Below are positions 13,540 through 37,472 of a DNA stretch of 64,000 nucleotides, piece after piece. This DNA comes from Ascidia mentula (Eukaryota > Chordata > Ascidiacea > Phlebobranchia > Ascidiidae). Where the stretch lies: the NCBI GenBank assembly GCA_947561715.1, contig OX387200.1:560501-624500 (forward strand). Reading direction: 5' to 3'. Made by a program: the position numbers and the translations under genes. The first letter of the stretch is position 1; each line of letters starts with the position of its first letter. The notes under the pieces were generated by a model. That model saw only the letters and a list, made by a program, of their open reading frames with translations. It did not search any database and was not told where the DNA came from.

Positions 13540-15068
13540 GCATTGCAATTGCAAAATATTCTGCTCATAGCACGCGTAGTGTGGGGACGTGCCAGAAATG
13601 GCGGATAAGCCAAAAGTTACGCGCAAGTAGCATATAAAAAGTCGGCCAAATGGAGAATGCCAAACTGTCTAAGTTTCAAGGCGGAAGGCATTTTGAAAAG
13701 AGAAAATGCGTAAGAAACTCTTTATAATCTAAAGTACTTAGTCAAAAGCTTACTGTAATTGCTGAAATGAGAGGAAACTCTTTTGACATCACCTGTACAT
13801 CCAGAGAACATGTGCTCGACCTATATGCAAAGCTTAGTACCCTTTAAGGGGTAAAACACCTTCGACTTTACGAAAGTGAAAAAGTTAATGTCGCTGTAGG
13901 ATGGGTTTTAATGCCCTTTCCAAACCAGGCAATAGCAGAAGAGTTGACAAAAAAAATATGGGAATGTTTCCAAGATGATGCATCGTAAAGGAAGAGAAGG
14001 TTTGCTTTCAGGCATGCGTATCGCCACAATGAACGTATCCGACCTAGAAGATAACCCAATCCCAAGCTACGTCAGAATAATGGACTGCGAATTTTATGTT
14101 ACCTACCATGGACAGGTAGCAATCTGTAAATACTGCGGGGAAAAGGGCCACGAACAATTAGTTTGCCCAAAACGTAAATTGGATTTCCCAGAGCTTGCAA
14201 ATATTCAGTCACTAAAACGTTCAAACACAGAACTAAAGCATTTGCATGCTGGAGCGATAGGTGCAACTCTGGAGCAACCTGATAGGAAAAGGTGCGACTA
14301 CAACTGATAAGAGTCCAAAGGGCGAGAGTGCCAAAGTGCCAAACACAATTGTTGATCACAACTTGAACGATGAGTTCCAAGCCACGGAATCACCTCACGC
14401 AAGCACGCCCATCGATAAGCGGACCACCAGAAAACGACCAACAAGAAGCCCTGAACACCTGCCTAAAAGCAAGTCAATTAGTCTTTGCGAAAGTGTGATT
14501 TCTTTGAACTGTCCAGAATGTAAAGAGGAAATCTTGGCTTCCTCCAAATCTAAATCAACACGCTGCTGGGGATGCTCGAAAGAATGGACTGTGGCGGTAC
14601 AATGTTGCAGAGATGAACTGTTCTTTGTGGAAGTGGGGAGTAAAGTCTGCAAATGTCCGACATGTCAAAGCACAATGCGACTTACGCCATGTTGCCAGGA
14701 CTTTCAACCGTAATTCCGAAAGGAGGACGGCACCTTCGAATGTAACCAATGCGAAAGGTACTCTATCATATGTGTCTGTAACTCGATGAATCGTTTTCCT
14801 AAGACAACGATGAGCATTGAGTGTTGTAATGCTGTGTGTAAACATAAAATAATTAACTGTGACTGTGGTCAAGTATTTGCGCAGCTTATAAACCCTGGCG
14901 AACACTTTCGTTGTCCGTGCGGCATGGAATTCGAGTGGGATATGGATATTGGACTGAAAAAATATTAAATAATGTTATAATGACGTCCCATATTGTTTCC
15001 TTTATTGTCAGGGGGCTAAACAAGACTATTAAACGAAAATCTGTGTTTAACTTTCGCAATCCAGCTTG
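13540..15068 (+). mobile_element. LINE fragment (Tx1/L1-like), unit 3, diverged
   Basis: Same structure as in units 1 and 2, but with many point and small length differences, so it separated earlier. Here ORF1 ends with a TAA at 14966-14968 and the ORF2 ATG follows at 14980, an 11-base gap that shows the two-ORF order of the parent LINE. ORF2 again stops being recognisable after about 25 codons. A GA-rich simple repeat (about 15109-15148) follows. Confidence 0.73.
13650..14968 (+). pseudogene. LINE ORF1 remnant, unit 3, best preserved
   Basis: This copy keeps an intact CCHC zinc knuckle (CKYCGEKGHEQLVC, near 14130). The linker and the first half of the cysteine-rich region run in one frame (14261-14713), which shows that knuckle and cysteine-rich end once belonged to one protein. 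It still has several frame interruptions and cannot encode a full ORF1. The C-terminus (FEWDMDIGLKKY) is longer than in units 1 and 2. Confidence 0.65.
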
Positions 15069-16049
15069 TATAGCAAGAGAAAAAAGCAAATCGTACCCGA
15101 CTTGTCTGCGTGAGAGAGAGAGAAAGAAAGAGAGAGAAAAGAGAAAAAAGCAAATCGTACCCGACCTGTCTATGTAAATTTTCTTTTTTTTTCCAAGACC
15201 CAAAACCGCACAATAATCTCAACCTCAAGATTTCTATAACATTGAAATCAAACGTTACAGTACTCGTATAACCTTGTAGAAGGCTTGGTGCAAGTTATGC
15301 AGAGCGCTGGTTTTGGAAAACCAGCTGTGCATTTCATAATCACTGTGTCTGTTGATTTTGTGAGCAAACTAATGTGATTCTTTTAATATAGTTCTCTGGA
15401 AAAACAAGGGCGTATTAAACCCGAGGTTGTCATTCAAATGTTGGTTATTTCTTCTGCGAAACTATTTCGAACCACCCAGGCGAAAGGATTACAAGGAAAA
15501 TAACCTTTGCAGGAAAGATAACAAATCAAGTTCCATCTCCAGCATTTGAATGCAAGTTTGAAAGTCGACGATGACGCATGTGGTTAAAAATTTACAGCAT
15601 GCTGATGAAATAACTGTATTTATAAAGTCAGTCAAGTAGTTTCGCTTCTCTGTCGCAACGATCCTGAACAAATGGTTCCTATTTTACACACGGCGTCACA
15701 CTCATTGTTATAGTGGGAAAGGAAAACATACGGGTAAGGTTATGAGATTTTAAAGATCGTTAAAAGGACGATGTGCCCCACATCCAGTTTGGTGAGGGTT
15801 TGTAATTAGAAAACGGTATAACGGGAGATGACAGTTTACTTGTTCAAAATATTCTGATAAGTTTAGTAACAGATATGTAATAAATCCCAAGTCGTTGGTT
15901 TCATTTGTTATGTGGTTGGTGCTTGTAAAGGAAAGGGACGAAGGTTTGGGTTATAATGCTCGTGCTCACAAACACAAAAGACACTTATTAAATCCCTCTT
16001 TTGTGCAGCAGTTAAAAAACAAAGAACACTATTTTCCCTGGCGGAAAAT

Positions 16050-17931
16050 ATGCCACAAGAAAATAACGCTGATGGTGTTTCGGTCGGTCAAGCTTTACTT
16101 TACACATTGGTAAGTTCGTAACCGCGTGATAATCACCATTAGTTTGTGCGAACATCTCTAACGCTCGCAATGTAACTAGGCTTGTTTTTGACTGAAACCA
16201 AAAGTTTCAAGACAGAGAATAGTCAGTATGGTGCATTCAGTCCAGTGATTTTAAATTTGCTTTAGCTGGATATTTTCAATTGAACTCATTATATTTTCGT
16301 CATTATCCACAAACAATGGAAACTTCGCAGAGGTAACAACGATAAATCTAACAGATTGGATAGGCACTGTAGGGGTCGGTTCACGGTAGCATTATTTACG
16401 CAATTGTGTCAATGGACTAGAAACTGCATTCAAAAGCATTTCGACTGGTTTGTGCAAATATTGCTTACCGGGCAACAGACCGCACAGAGCGCAAACTTTC
16501 CCCCAACTGAAATTGTGATCGTTTTACGTTCAGGGTATTCTCCTGTTGGGGGTTTTCTTGCTTGTGGCGAAACAAAGGGCAACAGAAGGTGAGTTAACCT
16601 ACCTTACATTTTGTGCGTATACAACACACAGCTATTAGGAAGTCTTGCGATGTTAGCATAAATTTCACACATAATTGTCACCTCAACTTGTTTTCTTTCA
16701 TTTAAATAACAATTTTCAACGTTTCATTGTTTACTATTCTTGCCTTCACGGAACCAACACCCATGCAAGTAAAACTGACCTTTGTTGTCAACTTATCTCA
16801 AACCACATCAGTAAACTTTACTTTGTATTTTTGCTTTGTTTAATTCGTCTTATCCTACTTTATCAAAATTTCTTTTCGCCAGACAAATATATTCCCAAAA
16901 AAACGTTGGTTGAGGAGCCAAAAACCCACAATGAAGAGGAATTGAAACGATTCGAAACATTGATCGACGAGGTCGGCTCACCGGATGTTCGAAGCAAACT
17001 TTCTACAATTGCCGAAAACTTGGGGGATGGTCATCCGGTGATGGCCGCGCTCTACGACTACGCAAAAATGTCCGCTATGTATCACGGCAGGTTGGTTAAA
17101 ATAAATATATGCGTATGTTTCCCTTGTGTCAACAAAGAACGAATTATGTAAAATCTCGGGCTATTATATAGGGTCAACCATAAAGACTGGAACTTAAATG
17201 AATGGACCCAGCACGAACGGCTCAACGAAATGATGGCCAACGCACCAGCTTTACACAAACTGAATTTGGAAGGGGTTTTTGATCACGCAGTGAAATTGCT
17301 CGAAGAAAACAAAACAATCGAATCCTTCTTCTTCACAAGGATCTGTTCCCACTTTCACAAGAACAAGGGGCAGAACAAAATAGCGGTAGCGGGTTTGGAG
17401 CTTTGCACAAAGATTGACCGCCTTATCGTTGAGAGAATGATGGAAATTGATCCGACCCGTTTTAAACCGATCATTCAACACGTGGTGATTCCCCTAATGC
17501 GTTCCCAGCTTGCCGTCTTGCAGAACATAAAGATCGTAGACTACGAGTACAGGTTCGAGGCTGATGTCACGTGTATGCATTACATTGGCCTGTGTCAGTC
17601 CGAAATAGACCAAATGTGGACTCAATCAAAGACCCTCGAGGCAGCCATCAAATACTTTGAGGAAAAATTGGGAAAATCTGCCTTCAAATATCAAATCCAC
17701 GCAATTAATCTCTCCAATTACGGTCTGCGAGTAAAAGATAGGGGGGAATACCGCGAAGCGCTTCCGATATTCGAGAAGGCGTTGAGCGTTTACGAGAACG
17801 CCGGAGACTTCAGTGATGAAAAGGAACGAAGAATTCACATCGCGACGACTGAGAAACTGTTGAAAGAAGTTCGAGAAGTTGTTCGACTTCTGAATGAACA
17901 AGAAATGAAAAAGAAGAAGTCTGATCTGTGA
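16050..17931 (+). CDS. Membrane-anchored TPR-like protein, array copy 4
   Basis: Exons 16050-16109, 16534-16588, 16883-17090 and 17172-17931 encode 360 aa. The membrane segment has one conservative change (GVFLLV for GVFFLV). Exon 4 is type B, like copy 2. Private changes include QHERLNEM for QYERLNEM, HFHKNKGQ for HFYKNKGQ and TEKLLKEV for TEKKLKEV. This last unit lacks the LINE fragment, so its 3' flank differs from those of the other copies. All splice sites are canonical GT-AG. Confidence 0.82.
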
Positions 17932-18098
17932 GCGCTGTGGGATGGAATACATTTTGTGTTAATTATGTTTTTAAATTGTTTTCGAAGCTCCTTCATTTAC
18001 ATCACGAGTTCTCCAACCGTGGTGCTGTTTGAAACCTTCATATATGCCACGAGCTTTCCTTGATGCTCACTCTGGTAATGTTTCCAATTAGCGTTCAC

Positions 18099-18211
18099 CA
18101 GTGGTGTAATTCGTTCGTGGCGGACGCTTATTGGTTTGCCGTCACTGGGTGCTGCTATACCTGTATTCATTCCGCTGGGGTGCGTACGCCCAGAACGGTT
18201 GGGAACCACTG
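18099..18211 (+). mobile_element. Short hAT-like MITE at the end of the array
   Basis: A 113-bp element bounded by CAGTGG on the left and CCACTG on the right. Read from the right, the end is CAGTGGTTCCCAACCGTTC, a typical hAT non-autonomous terminus. I see no matching 8-bp target duplication at the edges. Units 1 to 3 carry only its left part. Sequence beyond 18211 is unrelated to the array. Confidence 0.5.
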
Positions 18212-18474
18212 CACTACTACTGCCTATTTAAACCACAAACATCATCCATTTTAATCAATATTCAAACACTGTTTAAAAGTTCTTTAATTTGTCTGCATTT
18301 TCCTATATTTTTTCGCATGTCATTTGTTGATGATGAATTGCAAATGTTCAATTTTTACGATAAGATTCGCTGGAATCGGAGCCATGACAAACTTCGGCAT
18401 CGCAGCCATGACATTTGCAGTCGAGCTGAATCAAAGTCACTTTTAAGTCGGATAGAGAAAAAACAAAATTTCCC

Positions 18475-18535
18475 GGTGAGGTTTGAACTCGCGACCCTGA
18501 GCTAATTTGCGCAATGAGTTACGAAAACTCATTGC
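18475..18535 (-). repeat. tRNA-like (SINE-type) fragment with adjacent hairpin
   Basis: Read on the minus strand, GGGTCGCGAGTTCAAACCTC resembles a tRNA T-arm with the pol III B box (GTTCAAACC). Next to it, GCAATGAGTT (18511-18520) and AACTCATTGC (18526-18535) form a perfect 10-bp stem with a 5-base loop. No A box or cloverleaf can be drawn, so this is not a tRNA gene. Confidence 0.35.
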
Positions 18536-18911
18536 TTAAGAGGGGATGTATTGTGGTCAAGATGCATTTATGCACATGGGTATCGTGGGGCCCTTTATAC
18601 TGCGAAGGACTTTACTTTCTAAATTTAATGAACGCTTACCGTACTGAATCGTAGACAAATGTTCAGTTTAACAAAACAATAATGTTGCGTAAGCATATTT
18701 GCTTGGCGAATGTGTATGCATCAAAAGAATTAAATCAAGTTCAGTATGCTGGGCTACTAACAGAATTCGAGCCTGACACAAAAAAATCAGACAATAAGAA
18801 TAAATATCAAGAAAAATAAGAAAATGTGGAAATCACTGCAGTCTTTAAGCAAATTATTGAAGTAAAAGTTCATCTTTCCTTTCTGAGTGTTGGTGTGGAA
18901 TTAATTTTGAC

Positions 18912-18995
18912 CACAACCGGGATTCGAACCCATGTTATCCTGGCCATGAATCCAGAACAGGTTTCCTCGCCCACCTCAAATCAACCACTCGTTGT
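18912..18995 (-). repeat. tRNA-derived SINE-like fragment
   Basis: On the minus strand GGGTTCGAATCCCGG is a perfect T-arm. About 60 bases upstream GAGTGGTTGATTTGAGG resembles a Ser/Leu-type A-box region. The 5' and 3' ends do not pair as an acceptor stem, so I read it as a tRNA-derived repeat or tRNA pseudogene. Confidence 0.4.
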
Positions 18996-19475
18996 TACAT
19001 TTTAAAATATTTGAAATGGAGAGCATAGCCCTCTCGTGGTCATTTTATTTATAAACCCTCATGCGAGATAGAAATGTGAACATGCTCTTACGAAATCACA
19101 CAATTGATAACCACGGAAGTATTTTCACTGTAATACAAATAATGCAAGCCGCAATTATATTAGTTGCGACTTATAACATATTAAAAACACAAAGGAACAA
19201 ATAAGAAATTGGATATTTCAATGACTTGATTGTTGTTATATGTAAACGTGTTGTGCCGTGTTTGCCACCCGCATATCACAAAGTAGTGGCGTTAACAGTA
19301 AACACATGGAATTATTTAACTGTATATTAAACAGGTTGGATGTCCGCTTGTGACAGTCACGTGTTAAACAGTCTGGCTTGCGTCATCTCCCCACGTGGAT
19401 CTCCCGTTGTAGAAATTCCACCGTCACAAATGACCCGGGACTCTCTCGGGCCCAGAACATGACTCGTTCCTCGGT

Positions 19476-32987
<13,512 letters not shown>

Positions 32988-35214
32988 TTAGATAATCAAA
33001 AACTATCAGAATTTGTGATCTATGGCTTATTTTCTAAACCTAAACATCTGCAAAATATCAATTGATTAAAACGTTTTTCAACACTACAACATGCGCATAA
33101 TATATAGTTCAACGTTCACTATTCGGTGGCAACGAAGGCTTCATATTATTTTGCTGGATTACCTTCGCAAAACCAACCAGGGGAACTAATTGCGAGTGGA
33201 CCGAGGTATTGATTTTTAGAACAAAACATTTCTTGCTCTTAATTCGCCCGTTATTACCTCGCAATACGGACAGGACACAAAAAGGTTGAAAATAGCAAAC
33301 TCGCAAAACACATGTACAAAACACTTGTCTATCATATGTTTCTCCTATAGCAATGAACACGCCCCGTCCATATACACAATCAGCAAATACAACTGCTGCC
33401 ATGTTGATAACACGAGGAACAGTTCGACTTTGATAAGCTGACTCACATCTGCTGTCGTGTGAAAGTGGTCGTTGCGATTAACAACTTGATAACGGCAGCA
33501 GTGGGTTAGGCACAATAGAGTCGCCACTAAAGGCCACTTCTCCCAGCAAACAAACGCCTGACGCACACACAAGAGTTGAAGCACCTGGACCTGGGTCTAA
33601 GGGCTGCTCTGTCGCTAACTAGGGGGCCGATGTACTCGAGTCTGATACGACCCCGGGATAAGAAGTAGCAAGAACCGCTCCAGTATTGTCCGACAGCACT
33701 CAGTATGTGACGCCCACCCTCTTATCGCTACTCCACCACATGTGAGCCGTGCAGAACTTTAACTGTAGCCACCGTGTTAACACCAAGCCTACAGGGAGGT
33801 ATTGCAAGTTGCGTTTATTTTGTGCCGCCTGTAACACTTTGACGTGGCGTCGTTGTTTAAACTACAACACGAAAACACAAACACTTTCCCACAAGCCTGG
33901 TAGGTTTACACAGACGCAAACGACTGAACAAATTGTTAACGATGTAAGCGTTGTACAACACTCTTCTAATTGCGAAATCAACTCGCGCCTTTAATGTAAA
34001 AGCGTTGGAAGAGATTTATCAGAAGCGATTGTTGAAACTCCCCTTCCTGGTTGAGCTCATCCGTTTCCAGCATGATACGAGTGACTGAACGCATTAAACT
34101 CGTCTGGATCCATGAATAACCTCCATTCATAATCAAGACACTGTAAATTAGTTTTTGTACAGTTTGAACGCAACATTGCATTTGTATCAGAACTGCTTTG
34201 GTCACTGCGACCGCTGGCGTCCGGAAAACTACTTCTCAAACACGAACTTACTCATCGTTAAACATTAACGTAGTACGCGCTACACATAAACCCTTTAAAC
34301 TTGCATCTACAGACTCAACGCATTAATTGGAAACATCACATGTTATTTATGTGGTAAATATTATATTCAGTTCAAAACAAACATCTCGAACCTCGCGCGA
34401 GAACAACCTTCTTCTACAATACCAAATATTGTGACGTCACGTTACGCACTATTCCACCCAGAAGTTACCAGCAACCAATTGTTGATTGCACGATTTTCTG
34501 TACGGGTGAATACATATTTTTCTGAACAATATTAGGCACTAACTCGTGTTAAATATAAAACCACGGACTCATAATAACGCCGTTCATCCCCACGCGTAAG
34601 ACCGTCTGGTGATGGTTGTAATATGAATCTCACTGGCGTCAGAATTGCCTTCTTCCTTTCGACGCCTTTTCACGCGGCGGGAAATCTGCAGCGCCTACCC
34701 ACTGTTTCGTCACAAACGATCCCTTGTGATTGATCGCGCGCGTCGAACGTCGCGATTGTTACTTTAACAGAACAAACACAAAGGGTTGGTGAATGGGGGA
34801 TTATGATGATTTATTGTTTAAGTTCTAATTTGACTCATCTGTTATTTGTTGTTTCAAAGGAAAAGTTGTTTGTTCCAGCTAGTTGGTAATTTAGTTGAAC
34901 AACTCCTTCGATGTTAATTCATATATTTGTTAATGTGTTCATGGCCACCCTCCAATTTCCAATTGCCGTTCACAGGTTATATTTCAAGCAAAAAAGTGTA
35001 CTTTTACCAAAAACACAACTGTAATATTTTAAGTAAAAAAGGTATAATTTCAAGACAGCTCTTCTGGCAATCATACTTATAAACACCAACGTTTCAGTTG
35101 CTATGCAGCAGCCCAGGATGTACCAGTGTGAATGTCAATGTTATAATATTATACTTTCACAAAACTCATGGTATGTGAAAAGGTGATTTGAAATATGGGT
35201 TGCGCCTCTTATAA

Positions 35215-35970
35215 GATTAAATAGGAACTCTTCTCCATAAAACTAAAGGAAAAAATACAAATCTGTCATCAATATCAACAGTTGCCGAAGAAATTGCGAA
35301 AATTAGTGGGAGTTGTTTATGACATCATAGAGGGGGTTTTGTCTCCAAGTAGTTGTTGACAATTTGCAAGGATGCAAAACAAACAGCCCCAAGGACGAAT
35401 CACGTGGTTTCTGGATCCGCACAAACAGGTTTCGTGCTGGTTGCCACGGGAACCTGCGCGGTGTTTCCGCTGTCTCTGTATTTGCGTTCGAGATTTGTTC
35501 GAATCGGAGAATACGGAAGTGACGAAACACCGACGGAAAACAGTTTGCGAAGTAATTTTTGAAAGTTAGGGTTTTAAAATACCTTTAGTTGAAAACTTTG
35601 ATGAAATGTGATTTTCCATTCGAAGTGCAGTTGTGTCTGGACGTGGTAAATTGTACACGATATCCATGATCTGTGTGTGCTTTTATCTCAAGTTCACAAA
35701 TGTGAGAAATTAATGAGGTTTTGACCTCAATCCATAGAAATTATATTTGTGCTGGTCATAATCTGCATAAAGAAAAAATAAACTGTCGCGTTTTACGTGG
35801 TTTATGGGTGCAACTACACCGGGACTCGAACCGTCGCTCTTCTGCGCACGACTCGGTTTCACAACGGAAAATGTTCACCCAAGAGCGCGACCTAGCGGAC
35901 ATTAACATAAGCCCAAACATGGCGCCTTGACACAGTGACAGCAACTCGCTTCTAATTTTCAGTTTCTTTA
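35215..35970 (+). repeat. Tandem duplication, copy A
   Basis: Blocks from here recur in copy B in the same order: GTAGTTGTTGACAATTTGC (near 35350 and 36345), GTACACGATATCCA (near 35653 and 36429), and the tRNA-like block (35818 and 36600). The offset is about 995 bp in the first half and about 780 in the second, because copy A has roughly 215 bp (about 35425-35640) that copy B lacks. Confidence 0.7.
35805..35905 (-). repeat. tRNA-derived SINE-like segment, copy A
   Basis: On the minus strand GCTAGGTCGCGCTCTTGGGT resembles an A box and GACGGTTCGAGTCCCGG a B box, about 50 bases apart, as in tRNA-headed SINEs. The ends do not pair. A second copy is at about 36590-36685. Confidence 0.45.
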
Positions 35971-36211
35971 CTTTCAACATAAAATTGCAGTGCGTTTATG
36001 TTTGCATGAACTGATGATATCTTCAGCATGTTTCTCTAGTTGGGGCGGTTATACTATCCTAAACTTATAGTAACGCATTAATGACGATTTTGGTGCCAGG
36101 TGATTTGCTGTTTCACAATCTTACCTCGGATGTAACAATTAAACCACAAGTTTCTTGCAAAAGGTACAAGTGCACATAAAGTGTTTCGAAACATAAGCTT
36201 TACTTCATTAG

Positions 36212-36750
36212 GATTAAATAAGATAACACTTAACTTTAAAAAATTAAATAAAAAAACTATCATCAATGCCAACCGTGACCCAAGATATTGCGAAAATTAT
36301 GAGAAGATGTTTATGACATCATAGAGGTGATTTTGACACCAAGTAGTTGTTGACAATTTGCAAGGATGCAAAACAAACAGGCCCCAGGACGAATCACGTG
36401 GTTTCTGGATCTGTTCACAGGTGTGACACTAAATTGTACACGATATCCAGGATCTGCATGCTTTTATCTCAAGTTCACAAATGTGAGAAATTTATGAGGT
36501 TTTGACCTTAATCCATAGAAATTATATTTGTGCTGGTCATAATGTGCATAAAGAAAAATAAACTGTCGCGTTTTACGTGGTTTAAGGGTGTTACTGCACC
36601 GGGACTCGAACCGTCGCTCTTCTGTGCACGACCCGGTTTGACTTCGTAAAATGTTTACCCAGTAGCGCAACCTAGCGGAAATCAAACTATGCTCAAACAT
36701 GGAGTCGTGACAGCAACTTGCTTCTACGTTTCAGTTTACCAATTTTTGAC
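36212..36750 (+). repeat. Tandem duplication, copy B
   Basis: Counterpart of 35215-35970 with scattered substitutions and a shorter middle. Both copies keep the tRNA-like segment, so the duplication arose after that repeat had inserted. Confidence 0.7.
36590..36685 (-). repeat. tRNA-derived SINE-like segment, copy B
   Basis: Same segment as 35805-35905, with an intact B box (CGGTTCGAGTCCCGG) and a weaker A-box region (GCTAGGTTGCGCTACTGGGT). It was duplicated together with its flanks. Confidence 0.45.
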
Positions 36751-37472
36751 GATACAAGAAGACAACATTCCAAATGCATAGTTTTAATTTATGACATCAC
36801 AATCACAACAACACAAAAAACAATCAGATTATTAGACAAACAATGAAAACACACTTTAATTGTTTGTTTCGAAACACTGCATGGATTTTAAATCTGAGGT
36901 GGAGTCTTGTTTAATTTTTGTTACTCTGACACAAAAGTGCATTCTACAGAAAAATAAATATGACAAACCCTGAACACACGTTTTATCTTCAAAATTTGGT
37001 TCCACAACAGTCATTGCTCAAACAATCCAAGCAATAATATTGAGGTGTGAGAAAACCAATACAATGTATTAACTTCAACAAATATTTTTTGTTTAAAAAT
37101 ATGCTGATCTTGCAACAAAGACTTTTTCAAAACTCACCAAGTTAAAAAATAAAAACACAGCTTTAAGTCCAACAACAATGTTTTGCGTACAGGGCCTAAA
37201 ACGAACTTGAAAATCTCCAAGGACATATTTCATGTAGAAGTATGTTGAAAGTGTTAAGCATTTCACCTAATACTTGGGTAAGTTGAAGAGAGATTAAAAA
37301 AATCACAGCAAACGTAAATCATAAAATTTTCTACGCTTCAAGTTAAATCACACGGAAACAGATTTTTTTTACTTTTATGGAAGACGCCATGGTGGTTACT
37401 ATAAATACTTTTCTTATGGAGACAATTTCCACACATTATCTAAAAACATAATTCCACAATAAAATTATTTGC

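Larger units (their letters stand above)
868..18180 (+). repeat. Tandem array of four units of about 4.67 kb
   Basis: Units start at about 868, 5731, 10404 and 15069; the last stops near 18180. Units 1 to 3 hold the 5' region, a membrane-TPR gene and a LINE fragment. Unit 4 ends soon after its TPR gene, inside a hAT-like repeat. The gene stop codons lie at 3882, 8554, 13224 and 17929, which fixes the period at 4670 to 4705 bp. Unit 1 has about 95 bp around 1560-1650 that the other units lack, and a longer third intron. The direct, head-to-tail order fits amplification by unequal crossing-over. Assembly duplication is the main alternative for the most similar units. Confidence 0.93.
18212..19475. 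other. Gene-free spacer with two tRNA-like repeats and a poly(A) signal
   Basis: This spacer separates the array from the 3' end of the TRIM9-type gene. It contains two minus-strand tRNA-like pieces and a short hairpin, described separately. A minus-strand AATAAA at 19044-19049 could serve the TRIM9-type transcript, 430 bp after its stop. No open frame here is convincing. Confidence 0.5.
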
